A stretch of 64,000 bases of DNA from Leisingera sp. SS27 (GTDB lineage: Bacteria > Pseudomonadota > Alphaproteobacteria > Rhodobacterales > Rhodobacteraceae), in NCBI RefSeq assembly GCF_028368855.1, contig NZ_JAQNCY010000001.1, positions 1-64,000 on the forward strand, given 5' to 3'. Under the pieces are notes generated by a model. It did not search any database and was not told the DNA's origin. It saw only the letters and a program-made list of their open reading frames with translations. Numbering within the stretch: the first letter of the stretch is position 1; the number at the start of each line of letters is the position of its first letter. A program made the position numbers and the translations under genes. Of this stretch, positions 16,874 through 25,800 are shown piece by piece.

Positions 16874-18093
16874 GCGCTTGGTGCAAAACATCCCTTGGTG
16901 AAGTTTTGGAACTTAAAAGGGGGTATGACCTCTCAAAGGCGAAAAGGCTTCCAGGACCTTACCCAGTAATCTCATCCTCTGGCCCCAGTGACTTTCATAC
17001 TGAAGCCAAAGTGGATGGCCCCGGAGTGATCACTGGGCGCTATGGAACCATAGGTCAGGTGTTCTACACTGAAGTTCCGTTTTGGCCTTTGAATACAGCG
17101 CTTTACGTACGTGATTTCAAAGGAAATTGTCCCAGATTTTGTTTCTACTTTCTACAAACTTTGGACTGGAGCAAGTTCAACGACAAAAGCGGCGTCCCTG
17201 GCGTAAACAGAAATGACGCGCATCTGGAGCCTGTTGTGATTCCTCCTGTTGATGAGCAACGCCAAATTGCTGCGATCCTTGGGGCGCTGGATGACAAGAT
17301 CGAGCTGAACCGCAAGACGGCAGCGACTTTGGAAGAGATGGCGCGGGCGCTGTACCGGTCGTGGTTCGTTGATTTCGACCCCGTCCACGCCAAAGCCGCT
17401 GGCCGCGTCCCAGCCCATATGGCGCCCCAAACCGCCGCCCTCTTCCCCGCCAGCTTTGGTGAGGATGGCCTGCCGGAAGGTTGGCAAGTGCAGCCACTAC
17501 TTGAAGTCGTGGAGTTGTTGTCAGGTGGGACGCCGAAAACGTCGGTGCCGGAATTCTGGAATGGCGATATACCCTGGGCCAGTGCAAAAGACGTCAGTCA
17601 GTGCGGAAAGGCTTTCTTGATAACGACTGAGCGTACGATCACAGCGGAGGGCCTGAAGAAGAGTAGCACGAAGATCATTCCAAAGTTTTCCACGGTCGTC
17701 GTCGCTCGTGGGGCCACGACAGGGAGAGCCTGTATGTTTGGCGATGACATTGCGATGAATCAGACCTGCTACGCTCTAAGGTCTCGAAATGATCGACCCT
17801 TCTTTGCCAATTGCCTGTTCATGACCGAAGTCTTGGGCATAACTCTTGCCGCACATGGTTCGGTGTTTGACACGATCACGACGAAGACACTTCAAGCAGC
17901 TTCGGTGGTTTCGCCGTGCGAGGGACTGTCCGAGGTCTTTGAGAGGGAGGTTTCCCCCATGTTCAATCGAATTCTGGATTTGACCCGAGAAAACCAAACC
18001 CTCGCCACCCTCCGTGACACGCTCCTACCGCGCCTGATGTCTGGCGAATTACGTGTTGGAGAGGCGAAAGAGCGGGTGGAGGAGATCGTGTGA
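16870..18093 (+). CDS. hsdS: Type I restriction-modification specificity subunit S
   Basis: 407 aa with the standard two-half layout: target-recognition domain 1 (about 1-125), a conserved helical spacer with DEQRQIAAILGALDDKIELN and YRSWFVDFDPVHAKA, domain 2 (about 205-340), and a C-terminal helix ending LRDTLLPRLMSGEL. Domain 2 begins with the typical GWQVQPLLEVVELLSGGTP. HsdS fixes the DNA target of the M2S and R2M2S complexes; the target sequence cannot be deduced here. Base composition inside both recognition domains is more AT-rich than in the spacer, as expected for exchanged domains. The stop overlaps the next start (TGATG). Confidence 0.95.
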   Translation: MSAWCKTSLGEVLELKRGYDLSKAKRLPGPYPVISSSGPSDFHTEAKVDGPGVITGRYGTIGQVFYTEVPFWPLNTALYVRDFKGNCPRFCFYFLQTLDWSKFNDKSGVPGVNRNDAHLEPVVIPPVDEQRQIAAILGALDDKIELNRKTAATLEEMARALYRSWFVDFDPVHAKAAGRVPAHMAPQTAALFPASFGEDGLPEGWQVQPLLEVVELLSGGTPKTSVPEFWNGDIPWASAKDVSQCGKAFLITTERTITAEGLKKSSTKIIPKFSTVVVARGATTGRACMFGDDIAMNQTCYALRSRNDRPFFANCLFMTEVLGITLAAHGSVFDTITTKTLQAASVVSPCEGLSEVFEREVSPMFNRILDLTRENQTLATLRDTLLPRLMSGELRVGEAKERVEEIV

Positions 18094-18893
18094 TGGCTTT
18101 TTCGCCGGGAGATCTTCGAGACTATCTTCGTCACGTTTCCGCTTGGGTATGGCGAGAGCAGGATGATGCACTTCACTATGGCTTGAAGCTCCAGGAAGAA
18201 ACGATCACTGAAATGCTCCTTCTTCGCATGGCGCGAGAGTGTTCTTCTTCAGGTTTGAACGTCAAGATGTTCAGTCGAACCGAAGAAGGTGGAAACAAGA
18301 AATACAAAAAAATCGGAAACGGAGCTGATTGGGAGTGGTTCGTCGAAACCCCATACTGTTCAGTCGGATTTCGGGTGCAGGCTAAGGTGTTGTCTTCTCG
18401 AATTACTCCCGTAAAACGGAGTTTGTCGTTTGGTAAATACGAGGGTTTTCCCCGTGACAAAAAGCAAACTGACGAGTTGATTTCGAGTGCCAGCAGCGCT
18501 GGGTACAACCCGATCTATGTTTTCTATAACCATCCCTGGATCTCTGACCGATCGATGTTTTCGTCGGCCTCCCACCCATTTTCCATAGCAGGAAGCGATT
18601 GGGGCTGTTCCATTGCTACAGCAAATTTTGTCAAATCTGCTCCAGACTACAAGTTGTCGTCTCTTATCAAAGGGATGTTGCCCTGGCACTTATTTTTTGG
18701 TGTGGATCGTGGATGCGTGACAAAGCGTGCTATGGGACATTTGCCTGGGGGACAAGATTTCATACCCGAAGCACCTCGACCAGAGTGGTTGTACTTTGCA
18801 CATGATGGCCCTCATGCAGTCAATGAATACCTGATCGAGAGAAAACTCTCCGGGGTTGCGTATTTTCAATTTCAAGATTTTTGGGATGAGTAG
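18093..18893 (+). CDS. DUF6615-like putative nuclease embedded in hsd operon
   Basis: 266 aa from the ATG overlapping the hsdS stop. The central GADWEWF (77-83) and, after a short strand, VQAK (95-98), preceded by a helix with Glu36 and Glu40, match my memory of DUF6615, whose members share a GADWEW...QAK core. The spacing E-(x)n-D79-x-E81-Q96-x-K98 looks like a PD-(D/E)xK nuclease fold with a Q-x-K variant. This is inference; no activity is known to me. It is translated with hsdS and followed without a gap by the DUF4268 gene. AT-richer than hsdM, so it may have been inserted into the operon. Confidence 0.6.
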   Translation: MAFSPGDLRDYLRHVSAWVWREQDDALHYGLKLQEETITEMLLLRMARECSSSGLNVKMFSRTEEGGNKKYKKIGNGADWEWFVETPYCSVGFRVQAKVLSSRITPVKRSLSFGKYEGFPRDKKQTDELISSASSAGYNPIYVFYNHPWISDRSMFSSASHPFSIAGSDWGCSIATANFVKSAPDYKLSSLIKGMLPWHLFFGVDRGCVTKRAMGHLPGGQDFIPEAPRPEWLYFAHDGPHAVNEYLIERKLSGVAYFQFQDFWDE

Positions 18894-20030
18894 ATGTTCC
18901 AAGTAGACCTTTCAAAAAACCGTATTCAAAAGCTTGAAGAAAAAAAATTTTCTGACCTCAACCTGCGAGAACGGGAGCATCTCCAGGAATGGCTGGCTGG
19001 GCAGCCGGATGCCTTGGGCGAGGAGTTGCTGATCATCCAGAAAGAATTCGACGGTTTCGCCGACACGCGCGAACGACTCGACCTGCTGGCGCTCGACAAG
19101 GACGGGCAGTTGGTGGTGATCGAAAACAAGCTCGACGACAGCGGACGCGATGTGACCTGGCAGGCGCTGAAATACACCGCCTATGTTTCTGGGCTCACCA
19201 AAACGCAGATCATCGACATCTACCAGCAGTACCTGGACCGGTATTGCGGAGGCGGAAATGCTGCGGCGCAGATCTGCGAATTCCTGGATGTTGAAGAGCT
19301 TGGTGAGGTCATCCTGAATCCGGGGAATGACCAGCGTCTGATCTTCATCGCTGCCAACTTCAGGAAGGAAGTCACATCGACCGTCCTCTGGCTGCGTGAG
19401 CATCGCATTGATGCGCGGTGCTTCAAGGTCGTGCCGTATGCGTTTGGAGAAGAACTCTTTGTTGATATCCAGCCGGTGATCCCCACGCAAGAAGCCGCGG
19501 ATTTCATGATCGGGATGGCAGAGAAAGAGACCGAGGCTAAGACTGTCCAGGGGGTTCAGCGGCGTAGCCACAAGTTGCGCCTTGAATTCTGGACCCAGGC
19601 GCTCGACGCCCTTCGGGCTCGAGGATTGAGCCGCTACAATAACATCAGCCCAACAAAAGATCATTGGTTGAGTTCAGGAACCGGCGTTTCGGGTGTCGTT
19701 TACAGCCTGATCTACTCGAAAGACGAGGCGCGGGTTGAGCTCAGTATCCAGAGAGCGGACAAGGCTGAGAACAAGTGGTTGTTTGACGAATTGAAGGAAG
19801 AGAAGGAAGAGATCGAAAGGGAATTTGGAGCCGAGCTGAATTGGAAACGGATGGACGAAAAAAAATCCAGCCGGATAGAGTACGCAAAGCCGTTTGATGG
19901 ATTTAACAGAGAAAACTGGCCGGAAATGATAGATTGGCTGGCGCAGCACATTGCCAAGCTTGACGGGGCCCTCGGCGATCAATTGAAGCGCCTGAACCAG
20001 TCTCTCAAGTCAGGGGAGAACTTGATCTGA
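18894..20030 (+). CDS. DUF4268 protein with NucS/PD-(D/E)xK-like nuclease domain
   Basis: 378 aa, starting directly after the previous stop (TAGATG) and overlapping hsdR by TGATG. Residues 40-100 carry a nuclease core: D63 in [10 protein letters not shown]77-N-K79 in VVIENKL and Q90xxxY94 in the next helix, the layout of NucS/RecB-like enzymes. The C-terminal half (from about 230, [18 protein letters not shown]) matches DUF4268. Proteins of this type occur singly near defence genes. Here the gene lies inside a type I restriction operon, so a role as accessory nuclease or DNA-end sensor is plausible but unproven. Confidence 0.75.
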   Translation: MFQVDLSKNRIQKLEEKKFSDLNLREREHLQEWLAGQPDALGEELLIIQKEFDGFADTRERLDLLALDKDGQLVVIENKLDDSGRDVTWQALKYTAYVSGLTKTQIIDIYQQYLDRYCGGGNAAAQICEFLDVEELGEVILNPGNDQRLIFIAANFRKEVTSTVLWLREHRIDARCFKVVPYAFGEELFVDIQPVIPTQEAADFMIGMAEKETEAKTVQGVQRRSHKLRLEFWTQALDALRARGLSRYNNISPTKDHWLSSGTGVSGVVYSLIYSKDEARVELSIQRADKAENKWLFDELKEEKEEIEREFGAELNWKRMDEKKSSRIEYAKPFDGFNRENWPEMIDWLAQHIAKLDGALGDQLKRLNQSLKSGENLI

Positions 20031-23000
20031 TGGCCTGGGCAAGCGAAGCGGACCTTGAAGCTGTCTTCATGGAAGACCTTGGGGCGCTGGGGTACTCCGT
20101 CCACCACGGTTCTGAGATTTCGCCTGAAATGCGCAATCCGATGAGAACGAGTTTCCGAGAAACCTTTCTTCTGCCGGTGTTCTTCGATGCGCTGAAACGA
20201 CTGAACCCTGAGCTGCCGGTCACTGCGGTGCAGGAGGCCGCGACGCGGGTACATGATGTCGTGTACGCCACTGACGTTGTCCAGGAAAACCGGCGTCTGC
20301 ATGACCTTCTCGTCAATGGTGTGGCTCTGACCTATTTCGCCGATGGTGAAGAACGCAATGCGCGTGTTCAGATTGTCGATTGGGAAAACCAGAAGAATGA
20401 CTGGCGTGCCGTCAATCAGGTTGATGTAGTCGGAAAGAACCCTCGGATACCGGATGTGGTGCTATTCCTGAACGGCCTGCCACTGGTCGTTGTTGAGCTG
20501 AAGGGGACGGAAGGGGCCGGAATTGACGCCGCCTATCGGCAGATTGACACATACAAAGAAGATATCCCTGATCTGTTTCGCACGTCGCTCCTCACCGTGA
20601 TTTCGGATGGGCTGAACGCCCGCTATGGCTCGTTGTCGGCCGGATTGGATCGTTTCATGCGATGGCGTACCATCGACGGTGAAACCATAGTCGAAGAAAA
20701 AACGTCTCTTGCTCTCAAAACTCTGACCCAAGGGCTTTTGGATCCACAGACGCTTCTGGACCTGATACGCTGGTTTGTAGTGTTCGAGGATGAGGGTAGG
20801 GGACCGGTCAAGAAAATCGCCGGCTACCATCAATTCCATGCAGTACGGAAGGCGATCCAGACGATTCTGACGGCTCAGGGGGGCGATGGCAAAGGCGGTG
20901 TCATCTGGCACACACAAGGGTCTGGTAAGTCTCTGCTGATGACTTTCCTTGCCGGGCGCGTTATGCGGCACCCTGGCCTTGAAAACCCGACCCTGGTGGT
21001 TCTGACTGACCGTAATGATCTGGATAATCAGCTTTTTGCGACCTTCGGTCGGTGCAAGGATCTGTTTGGCGAAGATCCAGTCCAGGCCGACAGCATCAGT
21101 GATCTGAAAGACCTACTTAATCGTGAAGTGGGTGGCGTTGTCTTTTCCACGATTCAGAAATTCCGCCCGGAAACAGGTGAAGTTTTCCCGGAACTGACGG
21201 ACCGGTCCAACGTGATCGTCATGGTCGATGAGGCGCACCGCACTCAATACGGGTTCGAGGCGAAGATGAAGAAGGAGACTGGGGAAGTCCGTCATGGACT
21301 TGCATACCAACTTCGTCAGGCGCTCCCCAATGCTGTTTACATCGCCTTCACAGGAACTCCTGTTGAGTTGGTCGGAGCTAACACAAGGGGTGTATTTGGC
21401 GAATACATTGATGTGTATGACATCGCTCAAGCCGTCGAGGATGGAGCGACGGTTCCAATCTACTATGAAGCAAGAGTTGCCAAGGTCGAGCTGGACGAGG
21501 AGTTTTCCAGGGAACTCGACGAGAAATTCGACGAAGCCACCGAAATAATGGAAGATACTGAGGCGGCGGCGATCGCTCGAAAATGGTCGCGTGTCGAAGC
21601 ACTGGTTGGAGCCAACAAGCGCCTGGATACGGTGGTCGAAGACATCCTGGAGCATTTCGACGCGCGGCTTGAGGCGATGAACGGCAAGGCGATGATTGTT
21701 TGCATGAGCCGACGCATCTGCGTGGAAGTGTACAATAGGATCGTGGAACTGAGGCCTGAATGGCATGGGGACACTGACGAAACTGGTCAGGTCAAAGTCA
21801 TCATGACTGGCAGCGCAACAGATCCCGCAGAATTTCGGCCCCATATTCGCTCGAAGTCCCGCCAGGAAGCGATCAGGAACCGCACCAAGGATCCAGCGGA
21901 TCCGTTGAAGCTCGTCATCGTCCGTGACATGTGGTTGACCGGATTTGATGCACCCTGCATGCATACACTTTATGTCGACAAGCCGATGCGAGGGCATGGC
22001 CTCATGCAAGCTATCGCCCGGGTGAACCGTGTATTTCAGGACAAACCTGCAGGGCTGGTCGTTGATTACATTGGTATCGCTGCGGAATTGAAAAGTGCGC
22101 TTGCTCACTACAGTCAGTCCGACCAGCAACAGACAGGGATCAGTGAAGCCGAGGCCGTCGCGGCTTTCCTGGATGCGCTTGACGTGGCGCGCACCCAGTT
22201 CCATGGGTTTGACTACTCTCAAGCTTTGGGAGGGACGCCTGCGGAACGGCTTCGCGTACTACCGAGTGCTCTCGATCACATTTTGCAAAGCGACAGACTG
22301 GGTGAAGGCGGGGCAGTGAAACGCTTCAACGATGCCACTGCGGCCCTGGTAAAGGCCTTCAAACTCGCCTCAGGCAGTCCTCAAGCCACCGACCACACGG
22401 AAGAAGTAGCCTTTTTCTCTGCCATCAGATCAGGCCTGGAAAAAGTTGGGGCGGCGCCGGTTGGGCGGTCATCCCGGAATCCGGATTTCGCAATTCAGCA
22501 GCTTGTGAATCGTGCAGTTGCGTCAACAGAAGTTGTTGATATCCTTGAAGCTTGCGGCTTCGATCGTCCTGATATCAGCATTCTGTCTGATGCCTTCATG
22601 ATCGAAATCCAAAATATGAAGTACAAGAACCTGGCGGTGGAAGCTCTCAAGAAGCTTCTGAACGGTGAGATCTCTGCGAAGACCAGAACGAATATCGTTC
22701 AGAAAGAGGAGTTTTCCTCTCGTCTGGAGCAAGCGATTGCTAAATATCACAATAGAAGTGTCGACGCCCTTCAGATCCTTCAGGAACTGATCGAAATTGC
22801 GAAGGACCTTCGGGATCAACCTGACGACGGTTTGTCTGCGGAAGAACGCGCATTTTATGATGCCCTGTCGCAAAATGACAGCGCGGTTGAGATCATGGAC
22901 AATGATAAGTTGCGTGTAATAGCCGCGGAACTGGTGAATACGGTACGAAAGAATTCAGGTACGGATTGGTGGCGCCGGGATAATGTGCGAGCCAGGATGC

Positions 23001-23113
23001 GTATTGCAGTGAAGAAAATTCTTCAGCGGCATGGGTACCCGCCTGATCTTGCATCTGAGGCTGTGAAGACCGTTCTTCGTCAAGCCGAAGCCCTGGCAGT
23101 CGAGTTACGTTGA
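20030..23113 (+). CDS. hsdR: Type I restriction enzyme endonuclease/translocase subunit R
   Basis: 1027 aa, usual HsdR length. The N-terminal nuclease has D142 (RIPDVV), E157-L-K159 (VVVELKG) and Q171xxxY175. The motor that follows has Walker A QGSGKS (296-301), DEAH (400-403), FTGTPVEL and a second RecA-like domain (IARVNRVFQ). HsdR translocates unmodified DNA past the bound complex and cuts at a distance. All catalytic residues are intact, so the system should restrict. The start overlaps the DUF4268 gene, confirming a single transcript hsdM-hsdS-X-Y-hsdR. Confidence 0.97.
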   Translation: MAWASEADLEAVFMEDLGALGYSVHHGSEISPEMRNPMRTSFRETFLLPVFFDALKRLNPELPVTAVQEAATRVHDVVYATDVVQENRRLHDLLVNGVALTYFADGEERNARVQIVDWENQKNDWRAVNQVDVVGKNPRIPDVVLFLNGLPLVVVELKGTEGAGIDAAYRQIDTYKEDIPDLFRTSLLTVISDGLNARYGSLSAGLDRFMRWRTIDGETIVEEKTSLALKTLTQGLLDPQTLLDLIRWFVVFEDEGRGPVKKIAGYHQFHAVRKAIQTILTAQGGDGKGGVIWHTQGSGKSLLMTFLAGRVMRHPGLENPTLVVLTDRNDLDNQLFATFGRCKDLFGEDPVQADSISDLKDLLNREVGGVVFSTIQKFRPETGEVFPELTDRSNVIVMVDEAHRTQYGFEAKMKKETGEVRHGLAYQLRQALPNAVYIAFTGTPVELVGANTRGVFGEYIDVYDIAQAVEDGATVPIYYEARVAKVELDEEFSRELDEKFDEATEIMEDTEAAAIARKWSRVEALVGANKRLDTVVEDILEHFDARLEAMNGKAMIVCMSRRICVEVYNRIVELRPEWHGDTDETGQVKVIMTGSATDPAEFRPHIRSKSRQEAIRNRTKDPADPLKLVIVRDMWLTGFDAPCMHTLYVDKPMRGHGLMQAIARVNRVFQDKPAGLVVDYIGIAAELKSALAHYSQSDQQQTGISEAEAVAAFLDALDVARTQFHGFDYSQALGGTPAERLRVLPSALDHILQSDRLGEGGAVKRFNDATAALVKAFKLASGSPQATDHTEEVAFFSAIRSGLEKVGAAPVGRSSRNPDFAIQQLVNRAVASTEVVDILEACGFDRPDISILSDAFMIEIQNMKYKNLAVEALKKLLNGEISAKTRTNIVQKEEFSSRLEQAIAKYHNRSVDALQILQELIEIAKDLRDQPDDGLSAEERAFYDALSQNDSAVEIMDNDKLRVIAAELVNTVRKNSGTDWWRRDNVRARMRIAVKKILQRHGYPPDLASEAVKTVLRQAEALAVELR

Positions 23114-23297
23114 GCGACACGTTGAACCAAAGAGAGAGGCCTCACGGTCGTATGGTACCTCTTCAACTGTATCAGTTTCTTCTGACGAGCGGTGAGCGCT
23201 CTGTAATCCCGGCCTACGCGTGCCGGTGCAAATCTCATTCCCCAGAGTTTTCCTGGTGATATAGTTTGAGTGTTTTTTTGATGGAAAGAGATGAGCC

Positions 23298-23543
23298 ATG
23301 GATGATAGAGCGCTGATTTCTGAAATTAGCAGAATTTTGGATACGCATGGTCTTGAGCATGGCAAGCGAGACGCGGCTTTGGGTGTGCTTTGGATCGTAT
23401 TGCATCCAAATTCCACGCCGACCTCAAAAAAGAATATTTGCGACGATGGAAGTATCCTCAATAGTCAGCGCTGGACTCTATTCAACAATCAACGTGAGAC
23501 CGAAATGAAAGTCGAACTCCACTATAATACTGACATAAAGTAG
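23298..23543 (+). CDS. Small hypothetical protein after hsdR
   Basis: 81 aa, no family recognised. The ATG is preceded by a purine-rich AAAGAGATGAG stretch and, further up, by an AT-rich segment that could hold a promoter. N-terminal residues look helical (ALISEISRILDTHGL). The remainder is polar. It stands 184 bp after hsdR and converges on the PrtN/IS66-remnant region. Reality of the gene is uncertain. Confidence 0.4.
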   Translation: MDDRALISEISRILDTHGLEHGKRDAALGVLWIVLHPNSTPTSKKNICDDGSILNSQRWTLFNNQRETEMKVELHYNTDIK

Positions 23544-23599
23544 GCTTGCAGTGATTGGACACCGCCCCTTTCTCAGCAAGCTGAAATTGGGACGGCGCA

Positions 23600-23715
23600 T
23601 CTCAAGACGGAGAAAGTGAGGATCCTTCAACCATTCGAAAATGGGGTTCGCATTGGCTGCATATCGCTGCGCCACCAGTGCTACTGAAATCCCCTGCGTC
23701 GTTGCCTGCGCTCAA
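23600..23715 (-). pseudogene. Remnant of IS66-family orfA (TnpA)
   Basis: Translated on the minus strand this reads GISVALVAQRYAANANP followed by IFEWLKDPHFLRL. That is the helix-turn-helix and W-L-R-D-P segment typical of IS66 OrfA proteins. Only about 35 codons are recognisable; neither orfB, the large transposase, nor terminal repeats are present, so it is a dead fragment. It shows that an insertion sequence once sat at this end of the island. It may overlap the end of the small ORF at 23298-23543. Confidence 0.5.
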
Positions 23716-23797
23716 CTCTCGTGCTCTTCTTCGTCCGATTAAAACCCCTGCTTCCGCCCGCCCATAAATCACTCGTCAAGGCGCGGTCAGGTCGGGC

Positions 23798-24082
23798 TCA
23801 ACGGGCGCTTGCGTCGAATGCGGCGTCTTCCCAGATAGAAACGAATTTCTCCTGCGCAGCTGTGAACTGAACGTCAATCAGTCGAGCGAGATCCGTGAGC
23901 TGTATGAATTTCTGAGCCTTCTGGCTGTTGTTCTCTACTCCAGTGTATGGCAAGCGGATGTCGCCGCCGTCGATTTTTTGCTTCAGCGTATCCGGCTTGT
24001 AGTTCAAATACTGCGCTACGTGTTCCAGCGGGATAATCGGATTTCCGCCGAAATGGGCGAGCAGCATGTCGATGGTTTTCAT
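23798..24082 (-). CDS. PrtN-family (pyocin activator) transcriptional regulator
   Basis: 94 aa from the ATG with AAGGAG 6 nt upstream; a longer in-frame start would add 15 residues with no support. It matches the PrtN family in length and pattern: N-terminal MKTIDMLLAHFGGNPIIPL, then a helix-turn-helix-like YLNYKPDTLKQKI, a GDIRLPY turn, KAQKFIQLTDLARLID and a basic end. In Pseudomonas PrtN activates pyocin genes. Small PrtN relatives next to island integrases probably act as element regulators or directionality factors. It lies downstream of the integrase in the same direction. An 8-bp inverted repeat (GATGGCCG, 24157-24184) lies between them. Confidence 0.8.
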   Translation of the reverse strand: MKTIDMLLAHFGGNPIIPLEHVAQYLNYKPDTLKQKIDGGDIRLPYTGVENNSQKAQKFIQLTDLARLIDVQFTAAQEKFVSIWEDAAFDASAR

Positions 24083-24191
24083 CTTGGTCTCCTTTGCTTG
24101 TGGAGAGGAAATGCGTTTCTGCTTCAAAAGGCGGAAAACTGGTTTGATAGGAGTTTGATGGCCGATGCATGGAACCCGGCCATCGGGGTTA

Positions 24192-25454
24192 TCAGTGAAG
24201 TGACTTGCATCTCTCCAGGATCAGTTGATGCCAGTCCCAGTTGGCGAATTTGTCGCCTTCTTCTTCAACGTGTTCGTAGCGGTACAGACATCCACCATTC
24301 TTGTGACCTGAGATTTTTCTGACGAATGAAGCAGACTTTCCCATCTCGAATTGCCGACTGATGGCTTCGTGCCGAAAGTCATGGAAGCGCAGATCGACGA
24401 CTCCGACCTTGTCCCGGTGGCGGCGGTATGCTGTCCCAACCGAGCGCGGATTGTAAGGGAAGATGAACTCAGACGTCCTGGGCATTGCCAGGATAATCTC
24501 CAACGCTTCGCTCGGAAGAGTGCACCAAACGTTGTTTCCCTTTTTTTGCCTGGGATGTTTCATGTCGCGCACGAGGATCGTGCCACTATTCACGCGCAGA
24601 TCATCCCACCTCAGTCTGCAGATTTCGCTCAGACGACGCGCCGAATAGATTGCAAAGACCGCCAGGATGTCTGCAGGTATCTTCTGCCGAGGATTTTCCG
24701 AGATAGCAGTCAGGATTTTGTTCAGCTCACAGAGTTCTGGTCGGCGATCGCGCTCTTCGGATCGAGCCAGAACCTCATCTTCCCAAAGAGTTCGCATGGC
24801 CAGGCTGACCACTTCGATGGGAATCAAAGCTCCTCGGTCCTTGGCCCAGGAGAGTGTCCTCGCCAGGTGAGTCATGTATCCCGCGACAGTCTGCGGCATT
24901 CTTTCACCAGCCGACAATAGATCTGCATAGTCGTATAGCTGTTGCTGGGTCAGCGTTGATACCTTGGTCTTTCCGAACTCGTCGGCCTTGATGAACGTCA
25001 GCACTTGAAGGGCAGATCGGCCAAGGGTTTTTCCGCGCTTCAATCGATCGTCGATGACATCTGAGATTGTAGTTTCCGTCACGACTTGAATTGGAAACCC
25101 GTTTAGCTCGATGTCGCGGAGTTGGTTGTTTCGCCATTTTTTGGCGTTCGGTAAGTGCTTGAAGGTTTTCGTGAGGCTGTGCTGTTTGCCATCCACACGC
25201 TTTCGGATTTGTACCCGGTAGGAGAACTTTCCATTCTTACCTTCAAACCGAGTGATGTTCTGTTCCTCGAATTTTTTCCCAGGGATCTCCTTGCGAGGTT
25301 TCTTTTCTTTCTGCTCGGCCGACGAGATCGGCATGGTGCTTTCTGAAACCCCGGCAGCAGTCACAGTGGTTGCTTGAGAAGGGGAGCGGTGGAAGAGGTT
25401 CTGGGCAGTAATCGCTGCGAGCACATCCGTTGTGCTTTTGTTGATAGTGGTCAT
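24192..25454 (-). CDS. int: Tyrosine integrase of a dusA-targeted element
   Basis: 420 aa from the ATG at 25454 (MTTINKSTTD); the frame stays open another 108 codons into antisense dusA, which I treat as non-coding. An N-terminal arm-binding region (FEEQNITRFEGKNGKFSYRV) is followed by a core-binding domain and the catalytic domain: box I SARRLSEICRLRW, HDFRH (H358, R361), ISGH (H384) and Tyr393 in RYEHV. All residues of an active enzyme are present. It lies beside the 5' end of dusA, pointing away from it, as in integrases that insert elements into the start of dusA. It most likely integrated the whole 1-25.7 kb block. Confidence 0.92.
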   Translation of the reverse strand: MTTINKSTTDVLAAITAQNLFHRSPSQATTVTAAGVSESTMPISSAEQKEKKPRKEIPGKKFEEQNITRFEGKNGKFSYRVQIRKRVDGKQHSLTKTFKHLPNAKKWRNNQLRDIELNGFPIQVVTETTISDVIDDRLKRGKTLGRSALQVLTFIKADEFGKTKVSTLTQQQLYDYADLLSAGERMPQTVAGYMTHLARTLSWAKDRGALIPIEVVSLAMRTLWEDEVLARSEERDRRPELCELNKILTAISENPRQKIPADILAVFAIYSARRLSEICRLRWDDLRVNSGTILVRDMKHPRQKKGNNVWCTLPSEALEIILAMPRTSEFIFPYNPRSVGTAYRRHRDKVGVVDLRFHDFRHEAISRQFEMGKSASFVRKISGHKNGGCLYRYEHVEEEGDKFANWDWHQLILERCKSLH

Positions 25455-25620
25455 GGAATTCGTCCCATCTTGATTTCGATGACAGGGAATTCGGTTCGTC
25501 CACACGAAAAAAGATTCCGGGGTTTGATAGCCAAATTCCGAGGGAAGAAGGGAAGATGGAACCGGTGGTGCCCGGGCCAGGAACCAGCTGCATTTGGGCC
25601 GCTGTTTGTAGGCTTTGGAT

Positions 25621-25700
25621 GTGCTACACCGTAGCACGCTCGAATCGAGAACCTCCGAAAATCCCCGGAAATACGGTGAAATCAGGGGAAATCGTGCTAC
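25621..25700. repeat. GTGCTAC boxes beside the attachment site
   Basis: GTGCTAC at 25621-25627 and GTAGCAC at 25631-25637 form a short inverted repeat, and a third, direct copy lies at 25694-25700. They sit between the integrase start and the dusA coding region, where arm-type integrase sites or int promoter operators are expected. No functional evidence beyond position and repetition. Confidence 0.4.
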
Positions 25701-25731
25701 GCCAAGTTTGGAGCTGAATGGAGTTAACGCT

Positions 25732-25800
25732 TTGAAAAATAACGCACAAAAAGCAGCGCGTTTAAGCGTGGCACCCATGATGGACTGGACCGACCGGCAC
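25732..25800. other. Probable island-chromosome junction (attR) in the dusA 5' end
   Basis: The sequence changes from AT-rich (up to about 25770) to strongly GC-rich from the codons for SVAPMMDWTDRH onward, the conserved dusA 5' segment used as target by dusA-specific integrases. The integrase gene lies immediately upstream. The exact crossover and the length of the repeated core cannot be fixed because the partner attL copy is outside the window. Confidence 0.6.

Noticed and set aside
25455-25778. N-terminal 108-codon extension of the integrase
   Set aside because: Would be antisense to the dusA start and contains no family similarity; the ATG at 25454 gives a normal integrase length.
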